A stretch of DNA of 64,000 nucleotides from Dryocosmus kuriphilus (taxonomy: Eukaryota > Arthropoda > Insecta > Hymenoptera > Cynipidae). The notes under the pieces were generated by a model. It did not search any database. It saw only the letters and a list, made by a program, of their open reading frames with translations, and was not told where the DNA came from. Position numbers and translations under genes: made by a program. Position 1 is the first letter of the stretch. Each line of letters begins with the position of its first letter. Positions 10,561-22,115 of the stretch are shown in pieces. The stretch lies in the NCBI GenBank assembly GCA_038277395.1, contig CM076193.1, positions 75,162,252 to 75,226,251 of the forward strand, given 5' to 3'.

Positions 10561-12088
10561 GGAGTCATAATAAGTTTAATGTAACGTCTGAGACTGATTT
10601 TTACCGCGAAAATTTGAAATCGAGTTTTTAATTTAGATTTATAACACTCAAGTGGGTTTTGTTTAATTCCACTCAAGTAAACCAAAAAGTCCTTTCGCCG
10701 AAGCAGATTGGAAATTTGGATTTCACCATCGATGTCCTCTCGTAAGCTTTAATTAAAATGGAATGGATAAAATCAACACGAAAAACTGGGATAAATTTTT
10801 TTAAATATTGGAAATAAAAAACAGAATTGTGATTAAAGTTGAAGTATAAATTTATTTTCGAATCAAAAACTATTGCAAAAATCCTTTCGCCGAAGCAGGT
10901 AAACTATTCGATGGTACAGAATAAAGAAAACTGGGTTTTTGTCAATTTCTCGAATAAAACTATTGCAAAAATCCGGTAAACTATTGGACAGTCTCAACTT
11001 GTCAATTTCTCTAACTCGGACTCTAACTGTTCGAACCCCAAAAATATTCTAAGTCCCAACTACAGAATTTAATTTAGCGGAGTGACACAGATTCGAGGTC
11101 GAAAGCGGATCGAAATCTGATCGATGTCGCGGATCAATCTGAGCTCCCGCAGTGCTCGCGCAGGTCGCGAGGGCCTCCGCGCAACCCTTCCCCAAACCTT
11201 TTGTGGTTCATTAGCCAATTAGAGTTAGTCCTTGATCTGCATGTGTCGCCGAAAATGACCCTAGCTCGCGTTCCTAGAACGATTTCATGTTTGTCCCGGA
11301 CTGACGCCGTAAGTATCGCGTGACATTTTCCAGGGCGGCAAACAGCCCTGATATCTTCGTTTCAACCTGAACATAGTGTCAAATAGTTTTGATTTAATAT
11401 CTTTCTATAAGCTAAAGTTCTCTCTTATCACTACATAAATGTCTAATAACTTATAATTATCATATACAGTGTGGTATTAATCCCGCCTAAATTCTCCGAA
11501 TTTAACCATCTACTCTTACTATTTACCCTTTCGCATCCTGTTTCTACATGCTGGGAGTTCATATTTATTAAACATTCTGTTAACAATTTCCTTTCTCATC
11601 CATTTTCGAATTCCGTCACATATCTAAAACATTTACATTATTTTTAAGTTCTAATTTATTAATTGTATAAACGTCCAAACCTCGTAGACTATCTGAATCT
11701 TACTGGGAATTTCTATTGCATGTGGTACATTAATCCAACTCTGTATTATTATTCCTTAGTCAGTTCACCTTTGCATTGTCAATCTCTCTTTTTTTTCACC
11801 CTTTTAGCCCTTTAATTTTCGTTATTTACCTAGGACTCCGAACGGTTGGTCGAGTTCGTATTTCGAGTTTCTGTGGGGTTTTTAGTGTCCAGGAGGTGCT
11901 GCCTCTAGTGGCAGAAGACAAGAATCGACAATCACGCACCGATTGTTACATTAAAAACTCAAATGACCTTTTCCTTTAAAAAAGTGACTTATAGTGACTG
12001 TTTCTTAAAAAAGTGACTAAAAATTGACTTAAAAAAAAAGTGACTAAAAGAAAACTAAAAGTGACAGTGTGGGAGCTCTGGTTATGAG

Positions 12089-12960
12089 TCATTAAGTGAG
12101 ACGCATAATATTGCTCGCATATCTTGATTGTTTATTATTACCATTAATTATTATTATTTTTTTATAATCAAACTAAAAGAGCCCAGTTTGTCGGGCGTGA
12201 ATAAAGGTCAGTTTCAGGCAGATCCTTTATCGAAAATAGATCCTTTATCGACAAAGACCTTCAAAATGAGCCCTTTTAATTTTTTTAGACATTTTATTTA
12301 TTGAAAAAAAGGACAAACGGTAGGGCCCTTTTAATTTTTTATATTTTATTTAAAAATATAATTTTATTTTGCAAATGTCATAATATTTAATAATTACTAA
12401 TTGCTACATGCAGAGTCTCGCAATGGATCCGAAAACATGTTCACATACCAACGAGGATTAAGTCCATTAAAATTTGAAGTTCACAAACGTATTTGAAAGA
12501 TCATCTCAACGTACATTTTTATTTCATGAACTAAGCAGGAGCCCTCTAAAAATCGAGGTCTGTGGGCCACGCGTCTCTCAATTAGCAACATTTACCTTTA
12601 GAAAAATAAGTTATCCCTTCCCTTAAAGGAAACTCCCATTTTTACAAATTCGAATCAACCTATTGTGTAAACACTACACATACACAGACAATTTTCACAA
12701 AATGTGAGATATGCAGTCTAAAATTCATTAACACTATGATTTCAAAAATTAAAATTAAATTTTGATTAAAAAAAGGTGATGTGTATAAATAAATTCTGAC
12801 CTATGCAATACAACTAATTTGTTCTGAGATTTTGAGTCCGCTAAAATGAAATATCAAATAAAATTGCATATGCGTATACAATATGCAATAATTAAGTTCA
12901 TTAACGTAGATCGTGGCCCGCCGTGTATAAAACAATGACGACCGCTTAGTCTAAGGAGCC
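12089..12960. other. Intergenic AT-rich DNA, no gene seen
   Basis: It holds small local duplications (AGATCCTTTATCGA at about 12,221 and 12,238; a GCCCTTTTAATTTTT segment at 12,269 and 12,325). Otherwise nothing is recognisable up to the end of the LBR pseudogene. Confidence 0.5.
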
Positions 12961-13007
12961 TTAAAATATTCTTTTTAATATCACGTACTTCACACGAGAG
13001 CAATATT

Positions 13008-13923
13008 TATTATTCAGGGTGGCTACAAGATTCAATTTTTTCATTTCTCTGACATTTCCCTGAGTTTCAGACCAATTTCCCTGACAAAAAAGTATTAAAA
13101 ATGCGAAAAAATTTCGTATAATATCACTTTAAATCTTTTGAAATTTAAAATCACTTCAAACCACTTAAGATTCGTAAAAATCTCTCAAATTTACGACAAC
13201 CTTGGAAATCTCTTTAAATTCCTTGAAATCCTTTTAAATACACGAGAATATTTATAATCCCTTAAAATTGCTTACAACTCTTCCATGTTTCTCAAAATCC
13301 TTTATAATTCCATGAAAAACTATTAAATCCTTTAAGATACGTAAATATCTCTTTAAATTTGTTTAAATGCCTTAAAATTCCACAAAATCTTTTTAAAATT
13401 ATAAAAATATCATGAAATCCTTTAAAATTCCATGAAGAACACTAAAATCGTTTAAAATCACTTTAAAAAAACCAATACCTTCTAATTTGAGATGAGAATA
13501 TAAAAATCAAAATTCCTTAAAATTCTTTAAATTCCCTAAACTTTCTTAAAAATCTCTTAAAATTTCATGAAGTCCTTTAAAATTTCAATAATGTTGTTTT
13601 AAATATTATACAAATCTCTTGCAGCCCCTTTAAATTCCTAGAAACCTCTTTAAATCTTTTTAAATTATTGAAAATTTCTTGAAATCATTATAAACCCAGA
13701 AAATCTCAAAAAATGCCTGGAAATTCCTTATAATCCTTCGAAAGCCTAGCAAAGTCCCTAAAATCTGTTAAATAAACTATAAAATCTACATATTATGTGA
13801 TACGAAAAAAATAACATAGTTTGCATAAATATCAATTTCTACTTTTTCTGAAAGCTACTCACATTTCCCTGACTTTCATGACAAATTTTTTTTCCCTCGA
13901 CTTCCTGACATGTGGCCACCCTG
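13008..13923. mobile_element. MITE with CAGGGTGGCCAC-type ends inserted in the LBR exon
   Basis: The termini are CAGGGTGGCTAC on the left (13,015) and GTGGCCACCCTG on the right (ends 13,923), followed inward by TTTCCCTGA-type sequence on both sides. AATATT flanks it at 13,002-13,007 and 13,924-13,929, and removing one copy plus the insert joins the LBR codons for EEY and CSRV. The left side has seven extra bases (TATTATT). The interior is a degenerate A/T repeat built on TTTAAAATTCC-like words, with no coding capacity. Confidence 0.75.
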
Positions 13924-14124
13924 AATATTCCTCCCAGGCAAGCCCGTATCGCTGCTGGCAACGCTTGCTGTCTCTCTTTGCGCGGAGAATCATAGTAATA
14001 GTGTTACAAAAATTGCGTCGTAATAAGGCAAAACATCTTTCGCCAAACTTAAGCAAGCGGTGAACCAGTGAAGAATAATATCCCCCAGGCAATTTGGATG
14101 ACGGACGTGTCCCCATACAGCAGA

Positions 14125-14213
14125 TACCATCAGTTTCTTCTCTCGAACAGTCGGCATCGTTTCCAAAGATACCATCAGTTTCCTCCATCGAACAGTCGGC
14201 ATCGTTTCCAAGT
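14125..14213 (-). repeat. 45-bp in-frame tandem duplication in the LBR pseudogene
   Basis: Two adjacent copies encode LETMPTVRWRKLMVS and LETMPTVREKKLMVS. The family normally has one such segment ahead of the W-G-x-V-R-H-P-N motif. Confidence 0.85.
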
Positions 14214-14924
14214 CTGGAAAAAGAAAATCGTTTAAGTGTTAAAACAGAAAATCTAAAGGAAACTTTTGTGAAACAACCTTTCGCTATAAATTCTCTATGC
14301 TTACGGACTAGACTCGGTGCTAGCGGATGTCTTCTGAACAGATCCTTCTGAGAATTGTAATATCTGAAGAGTATGTAACCAATGAGAAACGTGCTGACCA
14401 GAAAAGCCAGAACGTAGAGAGCCTGCGGAACCCTGAAAAATTTATGATAGAAATTAATTTGTAAAATTAAGTGAATGAGACATTTTTTAATCTGAGCTGA
14501 AGACTACGAATTTTAAAAAAAGATACTAACTTGTTATAGAGAGCATATCTTGCGGGCAGAGTACAGAGGAGTGGTTATATCAAATATCTAATGCAAAGCA
14601 TGTATCCAGTTCCTTCGTACATAATCTCCAAGGAAATCATCAAATCACTTTCGAAACCGCAAGCCATCGAGGACATAAACTATCTGGGAAATCGTAGCGA
14701 TAAGGGCCGTCGAATTGATTGTGGAGAGAAAGAGGCTGCGAGGCTTGGAAAACTTTCATGAGTACAACCGCTGACACTAAAATCTGAAAAAAATGTATCA
14801 TCTCTATATTTTCAACATTAAAAACGTCAAAATTAAAAAAAAAAAATCTTAAAACGTGGAGATTTGATCAAATCCGCGAAAGTCAGTTTTCACATAAAAC
14901 TAATACCTTCTCTGATGAGAATGT

Positions 14925-16051
14925 AAACATTTCAAAGATATAAAAATATTTTAGAAAGATCTAAAAAATTTCAAAATATTTTAGAAGATTTCACAAATAT
15001 TTGAACGATTTTAAAAGGTTCCACAAATATTTCACATATATCTCAAATATTAAAAGAGATTTTAAAATTTTACAAAGATTTCAAACAGTTAAAAATATTT
15101 CGCAAAGATCTCATAAATATTAAAAAGATCTCAAAAATGTCAAAAGATTTTAAAAAGATTTCAATGATTTAAAATATTTTCAAAATATTTCAAAAGATTT
15201 TACACAATTGTCACAAAAATTTGAAAAGATTTAAATTTATTTCAATAAATTTCACAAAAATTTACAAATAATTCAAAAGATTTTACAAACATTTCAAATA
15301 TTTCAAAGATTTTAAAAGTCTTCAAAAAGACTTTAATGATTTAAAATATTTCAAAAGATTTCACATACGTCACAAGGATATCCCAAAAGTTTAAAATTTT
15401 AATTTATTTTTAAAGATTTAACAAAGTTTTAAAATATTTCATAAATACTTCAAAGATCTAAAATATTTCAAAACATTTCAATAGTTTCACAAGCATTTCA
15501 AAGATTTCATAAATATTTCAGATTTAAAAATATTTCACGAAGATCTCACAAACATTTCAAAGGTTTCAAAAATTACGAAAGATTTGAATGTATTTCAAAG
15601 AGATTTCACAAAAATTTTAAATATTTCAAGACGTTTTAGAAAAATTTCAAAACATTTTAAAAAATTTTAAAAGATTTCATAAATATTTCAAAGGTCTCAA
15701 ATATTACAAGATATTTTTAAAGTTTCACTAAGATTTCAAAGATTCAAAAAATTTCATAAGATTTCACAATTTCAAAATATCTTGCAAAAGTGTTTAAAAT
15801 ATTTAAAAGGTCTCAAATATTTCATATATCTAAAAAATTTCAAGATATCAAAACATTATAAAACTTTTTACAAAGATTTCAATAATTAAAAAAAGTTAGA
15901 AAGATTTCAAAAGGTATCAAACAAATTTTAAAAGGTTTCAATTTATTTTATAAAAATTTACAAATATTTCAAAAGATTTGACAAAAATTTCAAATATTTC
16001 ATAATATCTTAAATGATTTGACAAATATTTTGAAGATTTGAAACGTTTTCA
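14925..16051. repeat. Degenerate A/T-rich periodic repeat, left block
   Basis: Over 1.1 kb of loosely repeated words such as AAATATTTCAAA and AAGATTTCACAA with drifting period of about 10-14 bp. The block continues at 19,481-19,690 beyond the second hAT element, so it was one field before that insertion. Its start at 14,848-14,925 carries AACGTGGAGATTTGATCAAA and ACCTTCTCTGATGAGAAT, words shared with the foldback arms near 38,000 and 39,870. Confidence 0.7.
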
Positions 16052-16057
16052 CAAACA

Positions 16058-19000
16058 CAGGAATGCTACCGGTTCAGTAGTTCAATTTTAGGGAAAAAAG
16101 GGAATATTTTTTGAAAAAAAAGGGGATTTTTTTATGGTGTGAAAGGATTGAAAATATATTAATTAATACAATATTTTTAATAATGATTTGTATTTTATTA
16201 TGCGGAACTTCTTATACGTAATATTTGCACATAGTGTATTTAAAAAAAAAAGTTAAATTGCACCAAAACGACCGATTCTAATCAACAGAAAGTTTCCTCT
16301 TTTTACTTAATATAGCAGACTTAATTAATTCTGATTTTTTTTCTCGATTTTTTTTCGCAATTGGTCTACCTTGTTTCGTTTGTCTTTTTCTTTAGTACGC
16401 AAATTTTCTAAGCTCTTCATAAGTTCCTGAACCGCAAAGCCTGTTGGATCTTTACCTATCACACTTTTCAAAGTTTTTTGTATTGCCTCAGAATTTTTGG
16501 TAGCTTCAGCATAGGCTTTATCAGCATTTTGTAGATCAGCCTCTAAAGTTAGAATGTCCTTTTTCTCCTCAGTAATACTAGCTAATAACACCTTTTCTTT
16601 TTCACGTTGTTCTGCTTCGGCAGCCTGCTTAGCAAGGTTTTCTGAGTCAAGTCGCTTTTTTTTTCTTCTAAATAAGCTAAGTGTGATTGACGAGCATGTC
16701 GCGCACGTTTTAGCAGATCATTCTTTATTGGCACTTTGTGAATTTGAAAGCCATATTGCTTTAAGCCATCAACAATTGCTAGTTTAGCGTTAAGTGTTCG
16801 CTCAATCATATTCAAAGCCGGGTTTGTTAAATAATCTTTGATGTCTAAATAATTTTTCTTATCTATAGAGTCTTTGGATACTTCTTTGCTACATGTCTTA
16901 AAAAATACTCTTCTAAACCTGGTAACTGTTCTACGATTCTTTCCGCTGCTAGACCTAATGAGAGCCACCTTGTACTACAGTGCACTATAAAAACATGAGG
17001 TGGTAATTTTAAATCTTCTTGAATTTTACTATATTCCTCACATCGCAAGTCTCTTTTGTGAAAATAGTAATAGATTTTAACTGCAAAATCTGAAATATCT
17101 AAGCTGAAGCAATCTGTTCCTTTTAAAAACGCATTATGTACAATGTGTAAATTACAAGTGCCGACATCAAGCAGACGTTGCAAGTTTAATTTATGTAGAT
17201 GCTCTTCAAAAAGTCGTCAGACCTTTTTCTTAACATTAGGTCCATCACAAGCCAAGGTTAATATTTTGTCATAAGATAAACCGTTAGATTCAATCGCTTT
17301 TTTAAAATAATTAAATAAAGTATCACCATCACCTTTTTCAATAAAATATGTTTTAAGATGTCGAGTCACAATGCATTTTTCATTGCTCGACCAAAATCTT
17401 ACCCGAATTTGCAATTTTTTCATACTCTTAGCGTTGGATGTTTCGTCAAATTGATATGTAAACAGAATATCAGGGTTCTTAATACCTAAAAGCAGTCTAT
17501 TCTTGAAATACGGCCCTAATGCTCCAGAAATCAAATATTGTGCTTTACCATGAGATAACGAAAAGTCTTCAGAACATCCACCCGTAAACATAACTTAGAA
17601 AAGTTCTTTTTTATTATCGCACGATTTTACTGCACTATTAGACTGAACAACTTTCATACACAATCATAATTCTGCTCTTGTGGCAGCTTCCCGAGGATTA
17701 AACATGGTTACTTTTTTTGGTACATTAGCAGATGGTCCTGAAATCTGATCAGTTATCTCCGGCCTTGACTCAAATAAAATTTGTCCCGGTTCTATTGCTA
17801 CAAGCTTTCCTATGTGTTTCACACTTTTCGCATGTTGAATCAGCGCTCTCGAATCCTTTATCACACGAAGAAAACTTTGCTGCATTGCAGAAAGTACATA
17901 TGAATTTGTATTCATCTTGTGGATATTTTTTAGCCCATTGAGAAATGAGCGTTCCGTTACAGTCTTTCCATTGCAGCCATTTATCCTGAAATTTACTTCG
18001 GCTTATCATACTGGTAACTTTGAATATTCACTCGACTGCAAACACTTATGATTAGTTAAACTTCAGACACCTGAAATACATTAATACTGGTTAATATTTA
18101 TAATAAATTTGAAATATTTAAGAAAGTAATTTGATTTTATTATACGGAACATATTGTTCATAATATATAATTCCTAATTGAGAAGCTTCAGCTTCTGTAT
18201 TACTAACCAGTATTGAATTAATTTCTGCCAAACCGAATTCGAAAGAGCTGAATTTCGAGCTTTGTTTTAATGAACATCTATTTATTCGACGATAAATATA
18301 GTGCAGCTTATATCACTGGAATAAAATTTAAAGTTTAATTAAAATTATTATTTCTAATAATTTATCAAATCGCAAAGATATTAGGTGGAATATTAAAGAA
18401 ACATTTTTTCAGAACGTTGCATGAAGCAGAATGGATTATATATTTTATGAATTAAAGATTTTATATTTATTTTTAATGTGTAATATGTATTTTACTTACA
18501 TAAGTTTAGAATGATATTGTTGAAAATAATTATCCTGCCAGACCTACATATTATTTCATTCTTGCAGAATAAGTATTTACACCAACCTAGCCTAACTGCA
18601 AAAAGAAAGGATTAAACATGTTTAATATTATACAATTATAACTATAAATATTTTCATTTAAATCAATACATAAACCGGTTGATTGAAATAAAAAGTACTT
18701 TAAACGTTGATTTAAATTTAGTTGGTTCAATTTGACGAGAAACAAAACTGGTTACTAAACTTTATCTCAATCAAAAAACTAACTTTAAAGTACAGAAACC
18801 ATGGAAAAAAACAATAAATTATAAAAGCAATTTGTGAAATACGATAAATACACGTGAAGATTCTGACAATTTATTGACATAACCTATAAATGTTTCTTCC
18901 ATTTAAAAAAGCTACTTCACATGAAAAGTACAAAAGTTTAAGTAATGTAAGCAAGAAATTATAAAAAAGCTGAGTAAAAATTTACAGGTAGACCATGTTT

Positions 19001-19474
19001 TTAACAATTTATCTATTGTCACTTACCTTAAAAACTAAAACACGTAATACTTGTTCTTACATTGCAACGATTGCAATTTAACCATTAACCTTCAATATGA
19101 AGATCTAGATATTTTCCGCAATATTCCCACACACGTTTACAACCAATCATCATTACTCTTTACTAAAATAACCATTCACAGTTCTAAAACGTTCCCGTGA
19201 ATATATATCATCCAATAATAAGAGCAATAAAAATTTATTGCGCCCGCGCATATTAATTGTGGCGCGTATTTTTGAATTTCTTGAAAGTCAAACTATGTGA
19301 TAATTCTTACAGAGAAGAATCTAAACTTTGTAAAATAAAGGGAAAACTGGTAAAATTGGGTTAAATTTCTGGATTTTAGGGTTTCAAGAGGATTTTACAA
19401 ATTTAAAAGGGAAAAAGGGGAAAAGGGGGGAAAAAAGGGGATTAGGGAAAAAAGGGGACGGAATAGCATCCCTG
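16058..19474 (-). mobile_element. hAT element 2, internally deleted
   Basis: The ends are CAGGAATGCTA on the left and TAGCATCCCTG on the right (inverted CAGG[A/G]ATGCTA). They are flanked by CAAACA at 16,052-16,057 and 19,475-19,480; a full 8-bp duplication is not clear because the target is itself repetitive. Both subterminal zones contain AGGGAAAAAAGGGGA-type runs. It contains the transposase relic at 16,325-18,009 and then 1.4 kb of AT-rich DNA (18,010-19,380) with no gene. Confidence 0.8.
16325..18009 (-). pseudogene. hAT transposase (BED/KIAA1586-like), frameshifted and lacking its dimerisation core
   Basis: Minus strand: a BED finger split by a frameshift near 17,880 (FICTFCNAA in one frame, ALIQHAKSVKHIGK in the next), REAATRAEL, then the core with YQFDETSN (17,450), LACDGPNVKKK (17,235), GTCNLHIVHNAFLKG (17,150) and HCSTRWLSLGLAAERIVEQL (16,960). 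From about 16,880 it jumps to LTNPALNMIERTLNAKLAIV and LLKRARHARQSHLAYLEEKK, which align with the end of the dimerisation region and tail of hAT element 1. The block equivalent to LSHGNxDVERGF is absent, pointing to an internal deletion. A Lys/Glu coiled coil ends it (16,325-16,591). Several frame breaks make it non-functional. Confidence 0.8.
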
Positions 19475-19480
19475 CAAACA

Positions 19481-19690
19481 TTCCCAAGATCTCAAGTATT
19501 TCGAAAGATTTTAAAGATTACAAAGTTTTCATAAAAATTTTTATTTCAAAAGATTTCACAAAGATTTCAAATATTTTAAAAGATGTTACAAAAATCTCAA
19601 AGATTTCAAATATCTCAAAACATTTTAGAAGATTTAACAAAGATTATACAGATTTGAAAATATTTCACAAATATTCCAAAGATCTGAGAA
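19481..19690. repeat. Degenerate A/T-rich periodic repeat, right block
   Basis: Continues the AAGATTTCACAAA-type pattern of 14,925-16,051 across the hAT element 2 insertion. Confidence 0.65.
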
Positions 19691-20617
19691 TAAAAATAAA
19701 AATATAATGACAGTCTATTTTCATATAAGAATGCAAATGAAATACACAATTCAAATTAATTTTAAAACGACGCATCTTCGGTACAAATTTTTTATTTGGC
19801 TCGTGAGACGATTTTTCAGAACAAATTTATTTATGCTATGCGACCTGCACGCTCACCAAATTTCTGACATTTTCAGGCTTTCGGTGATCGAGCAGGGTGG
19901 GGCAGCTGCCCCTCCCTGCCATCCACCAAGCTACGCCTGTGAACACATGGGTGTGCCACCTTGTGATGGTCGATAGTGACATGAATTTTACCACGTTTTA
20001 CCGTTGTAACGGTCAGAAAAAGTGGTCATGTGGTAGAAGTCGGTGAAACTCATTTTTCGAAGAAGAAAATGGGAAACGTCACGAAATTGGTGTTCAAGGT
20101 GAATTTAGAGAATTCGACGGATCTATTTGCATGGGAATATTCTTGTTAAGAAAAACATTTACGTCGAAAATCGAGAAATATGCACTTAAATCAGAAGTAA
20201 CGTCAAAATGTCTGTTAAACGTTGGCGAAAATTTTGAGCAAGAAATGAGGAAATGATAGAAAGGATAAGCAAATGAGAAATTCTGTAAATGTAAGTTGTA
20301 ATAAATTATGGAAATAATTGAAAAATATAGTTTTTATGTTCGCAAATATTTATAGCATAATTTTTATTGAAATTAAAACGTAAATAAGGAAGATGTGGAA
20401 TAAACTGGAAATTAAATATTGGCTCAGTCATGTGCTTATTTTTCATAAAACATTAAATTAATTATTCATTTACAATGCCAGTACAATTATTTTTCGTTTC
20501 ATTTTGTATCAAGACGGTGATTAAATTAAAATTTTGATTTGAATGTCACGCGTATTTTAGGATTTCCGATTCCGGTTTGCCCGGATTCCTGCCAGCCAAT
20601 GAGACAGCGGAGCGTGC
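19691..20617. other. Unassigned DNA
   Basis: No gene is recognised. At 19,890-19,945 there is GGGGCAGCTGCCCC and, on the minus strand, ACAGGCGTAGCTTGGTGG. A related CACAGTAGCGTAGCC lies beside the poly-C run at 29,430. These look like ends of a dispersed repeat family that could not be named. Confidence 0.35.
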
Positions 20618-20900
20618 TGTGTCTCAACGAGGCTGCATATCCAAAGCTCGGCGCAGATGTCGCTACTCCTATTGGTTCTGCAAGAAGCACGTTATCTGTC
20701 ATTTTCTATTATTCATGGCGACCAGATATTTGCTGAAATTTAGAGCATGCGCGATAGAGCTTATTTTTCTACGCATGCGTAAACATTGGCCAATCTTGAT
20801 TTTCATGAATAATAGAAAATTACAGAAAACGTGTGCCTTGCGGGGCCAGAAGGAGTGGCGACTTCTGTGCCGAACTTTGAATCTCCAACCTCACCGTGCC
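20618..20900. repeat. Imperfect palindrome, arms of about 130 bp
   Basis: The left arm (TCGCTACTCC, then TTTTCTATTATTCATG) is repeated inverted on the right (CATGAATAATAGAAAATTAC, then GGAGTGGCGACTTC), with a spacer around GCATGCGC. The frames through it (20,539-20,972) match no family and reflect the palindrome. It could be a MITE. The flanks were not resolvable. Confidence 0.65.
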
Positions 20901-22115
20901 TTGAGGAACTCTAGTGGAACCTCTTGTGTTGTCTCTAATGACTCATGCGCATTAACTAGAGAGAGAGAGTAAAGTGCTGTATATGGATATACACTGCAAG
21001 CAAACCATAGCTCTTACGTTAAGTGCGCATGTGTCACTAGAAAGAGATGCAGTATAAGAACTCTATGGTGCCACCACTATGATCTATGGACCTACTGCAG
21101 TGCTCATTCTATTTTATATATGTGCATGAACATCTTGGCTTGTGAATGCGCATTGATGTGGAAATTGTGAATGGCGTCAGGTGGCGTCCATCTTGTACAC
21201 GTCGGTATGCGGGTATGTATTGTTGTTGATTTCGTAGAAAGATCACGAATTTTAACATCATGAGTGTCAAAGAAGTCGTCGTTGATGAAAATAATAAGAT
21301 GATCCGACAGGAGGGCAAAGTTTATTGCCAAGTAGATTTTGGAAATGGTACGTGATATAAAGACTACATTTTTAACCTGACGTTTATAATAACCTAAAAA
21401 TTCAGAGAACGTTACTAACAAAATCGGTATTGAACGCTACCCTTCAACTACGAATCACGAAAAAAACGCAAACATTCGGCAATATTTTTCACTAAACTTA
21501 CGGCATCTTTCAAAACACTAGTAATTGGGACCAAATCTGACCAATAAGATCATCCACAGGCGCCATTCCTCATTTTTTTTATGATTAAAAATGGTTGAGC
21601 ACCGCAGCGAGCTCAGAGCGCGCTAGAGCGAAATATCGGAAACAACCATTGGTTGTTAACAAGGTTTTTCGCACACATGTGCAGTAGTAGTACTGTGTGC
21701 TCGTTGGGAAGAACTGCCTTATTACTATCCTCCATGCCTATGTCCGGAAGTGGGGTACCTTACAAAAGCCATGGTGAGTCGGGGTATCCGGTGGCATATT
21801 ATAGGTGGCATCGAGTACCGTGCAACAATCTGGTAGTTTTACGTTATTCCATAATTTCAAGGAAAATCCGAGTTCTTCCTGATTAGTAAATTAGACATAA
21901 GGTAATGGTTTAAAAATTTTCTTGAACATTTTATTTCAAATGACAAAATTAAAAGTTTGAACTAGCCAAGATGTAAATAACACTCTTTTTTTCAACTAGA
22001 TTTGTCATTTGTTTCAATTGCTCTGCATACGTCATGGTAAGAATTTCAAAATTGCTTGAAAGCTAATGAATTTTTTATGTTCGAAGTATTTTAATATTTT
22101 GTTGGGTTAGACATT
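20901..22115. other. Unassigned DNA, one weak coding hint
   Basis: At 21,260-21,354 on the plus strand a short frame begins MSVKEVVVDENNKMIRQEG and ends beside a good donor-like GGTACGTGAT. It could be a first coding exon, but no partner exon was found. The rest, including the 21,653-21,886 frame, matches nothing recognisable. Confidence 0.25.

Larger units (their letters stand above)
5818..12080 (-). mobile_element. hAT element 1 with TIRs and 8-bp target duplication
   Basis: The ends are CAGGGCTCCCACA on the left and its near complement TGTGGGAGCTCTG on the right. They are flanked by 8-bp direct repeats GTCATGAG (5810-5817) and GTTATGAG (12,081-12,088), one mismatch apart, as expected of hAT transposition. 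Subterminal zones at both ends (5840-5940 and 11,975-12,065) carry degenerate repeats of AAAAAGTGACTAAAAGTGAC. The transposase relic lies at 6,335-8,910 on the minus strand. The remaining internal DNA is AT-rich, with internal duplications and no second gene. Confidence 0.8.
12961..14783 (-). pseudogene. LBR: Lamin-B receptor / sterol C14-reductase homologue, broken
   Basis: Three exons of the ERG4/ERG24 (LBR) family are visible on the minus strand. Exon a (14,783-14,531) has ISQIVYVLDGL and EIMYEGTGYMLCI. Exon b (14,432-14,305) has a membrane segment then FRYYNSQKDLFRRHPLAPSLV. Exon c (14,213-12,961) has LETMPTV, WGHVRHPNCLGD, LPYYDAIFVTLLL, RYGLAWEEY and finally CSRVKYVILKRIF before TAA. 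Splice sites are canonical and phases join: exon a/b gives Lys, exon b/c gives His, as in VAHLETI of vertebrate LBR. Breaks: two frameshifts and a TAA in exon a, a frameshift near 13,995, a 45-bp in-frame duplication, and a MITE between EEY and CSRV. Retained introns show it is not a processed copy. Exons upstream of 14,783 were not found. The protein normally sits in the inner nuclear/ER membrane. Confidence 0.85.

Noticed and set aside
14094..14351. Plus-strand ORF with a repeated IPSVSS peptide
   Set aside because: Antisense of the 45-bp duplication in the LBR pseudogene; the minus strand has family homology and splice sites.
20577..20972. 131-codon ORF
   Set aside because: It runs through an imperfect palindrome and shows no domain or splice context.
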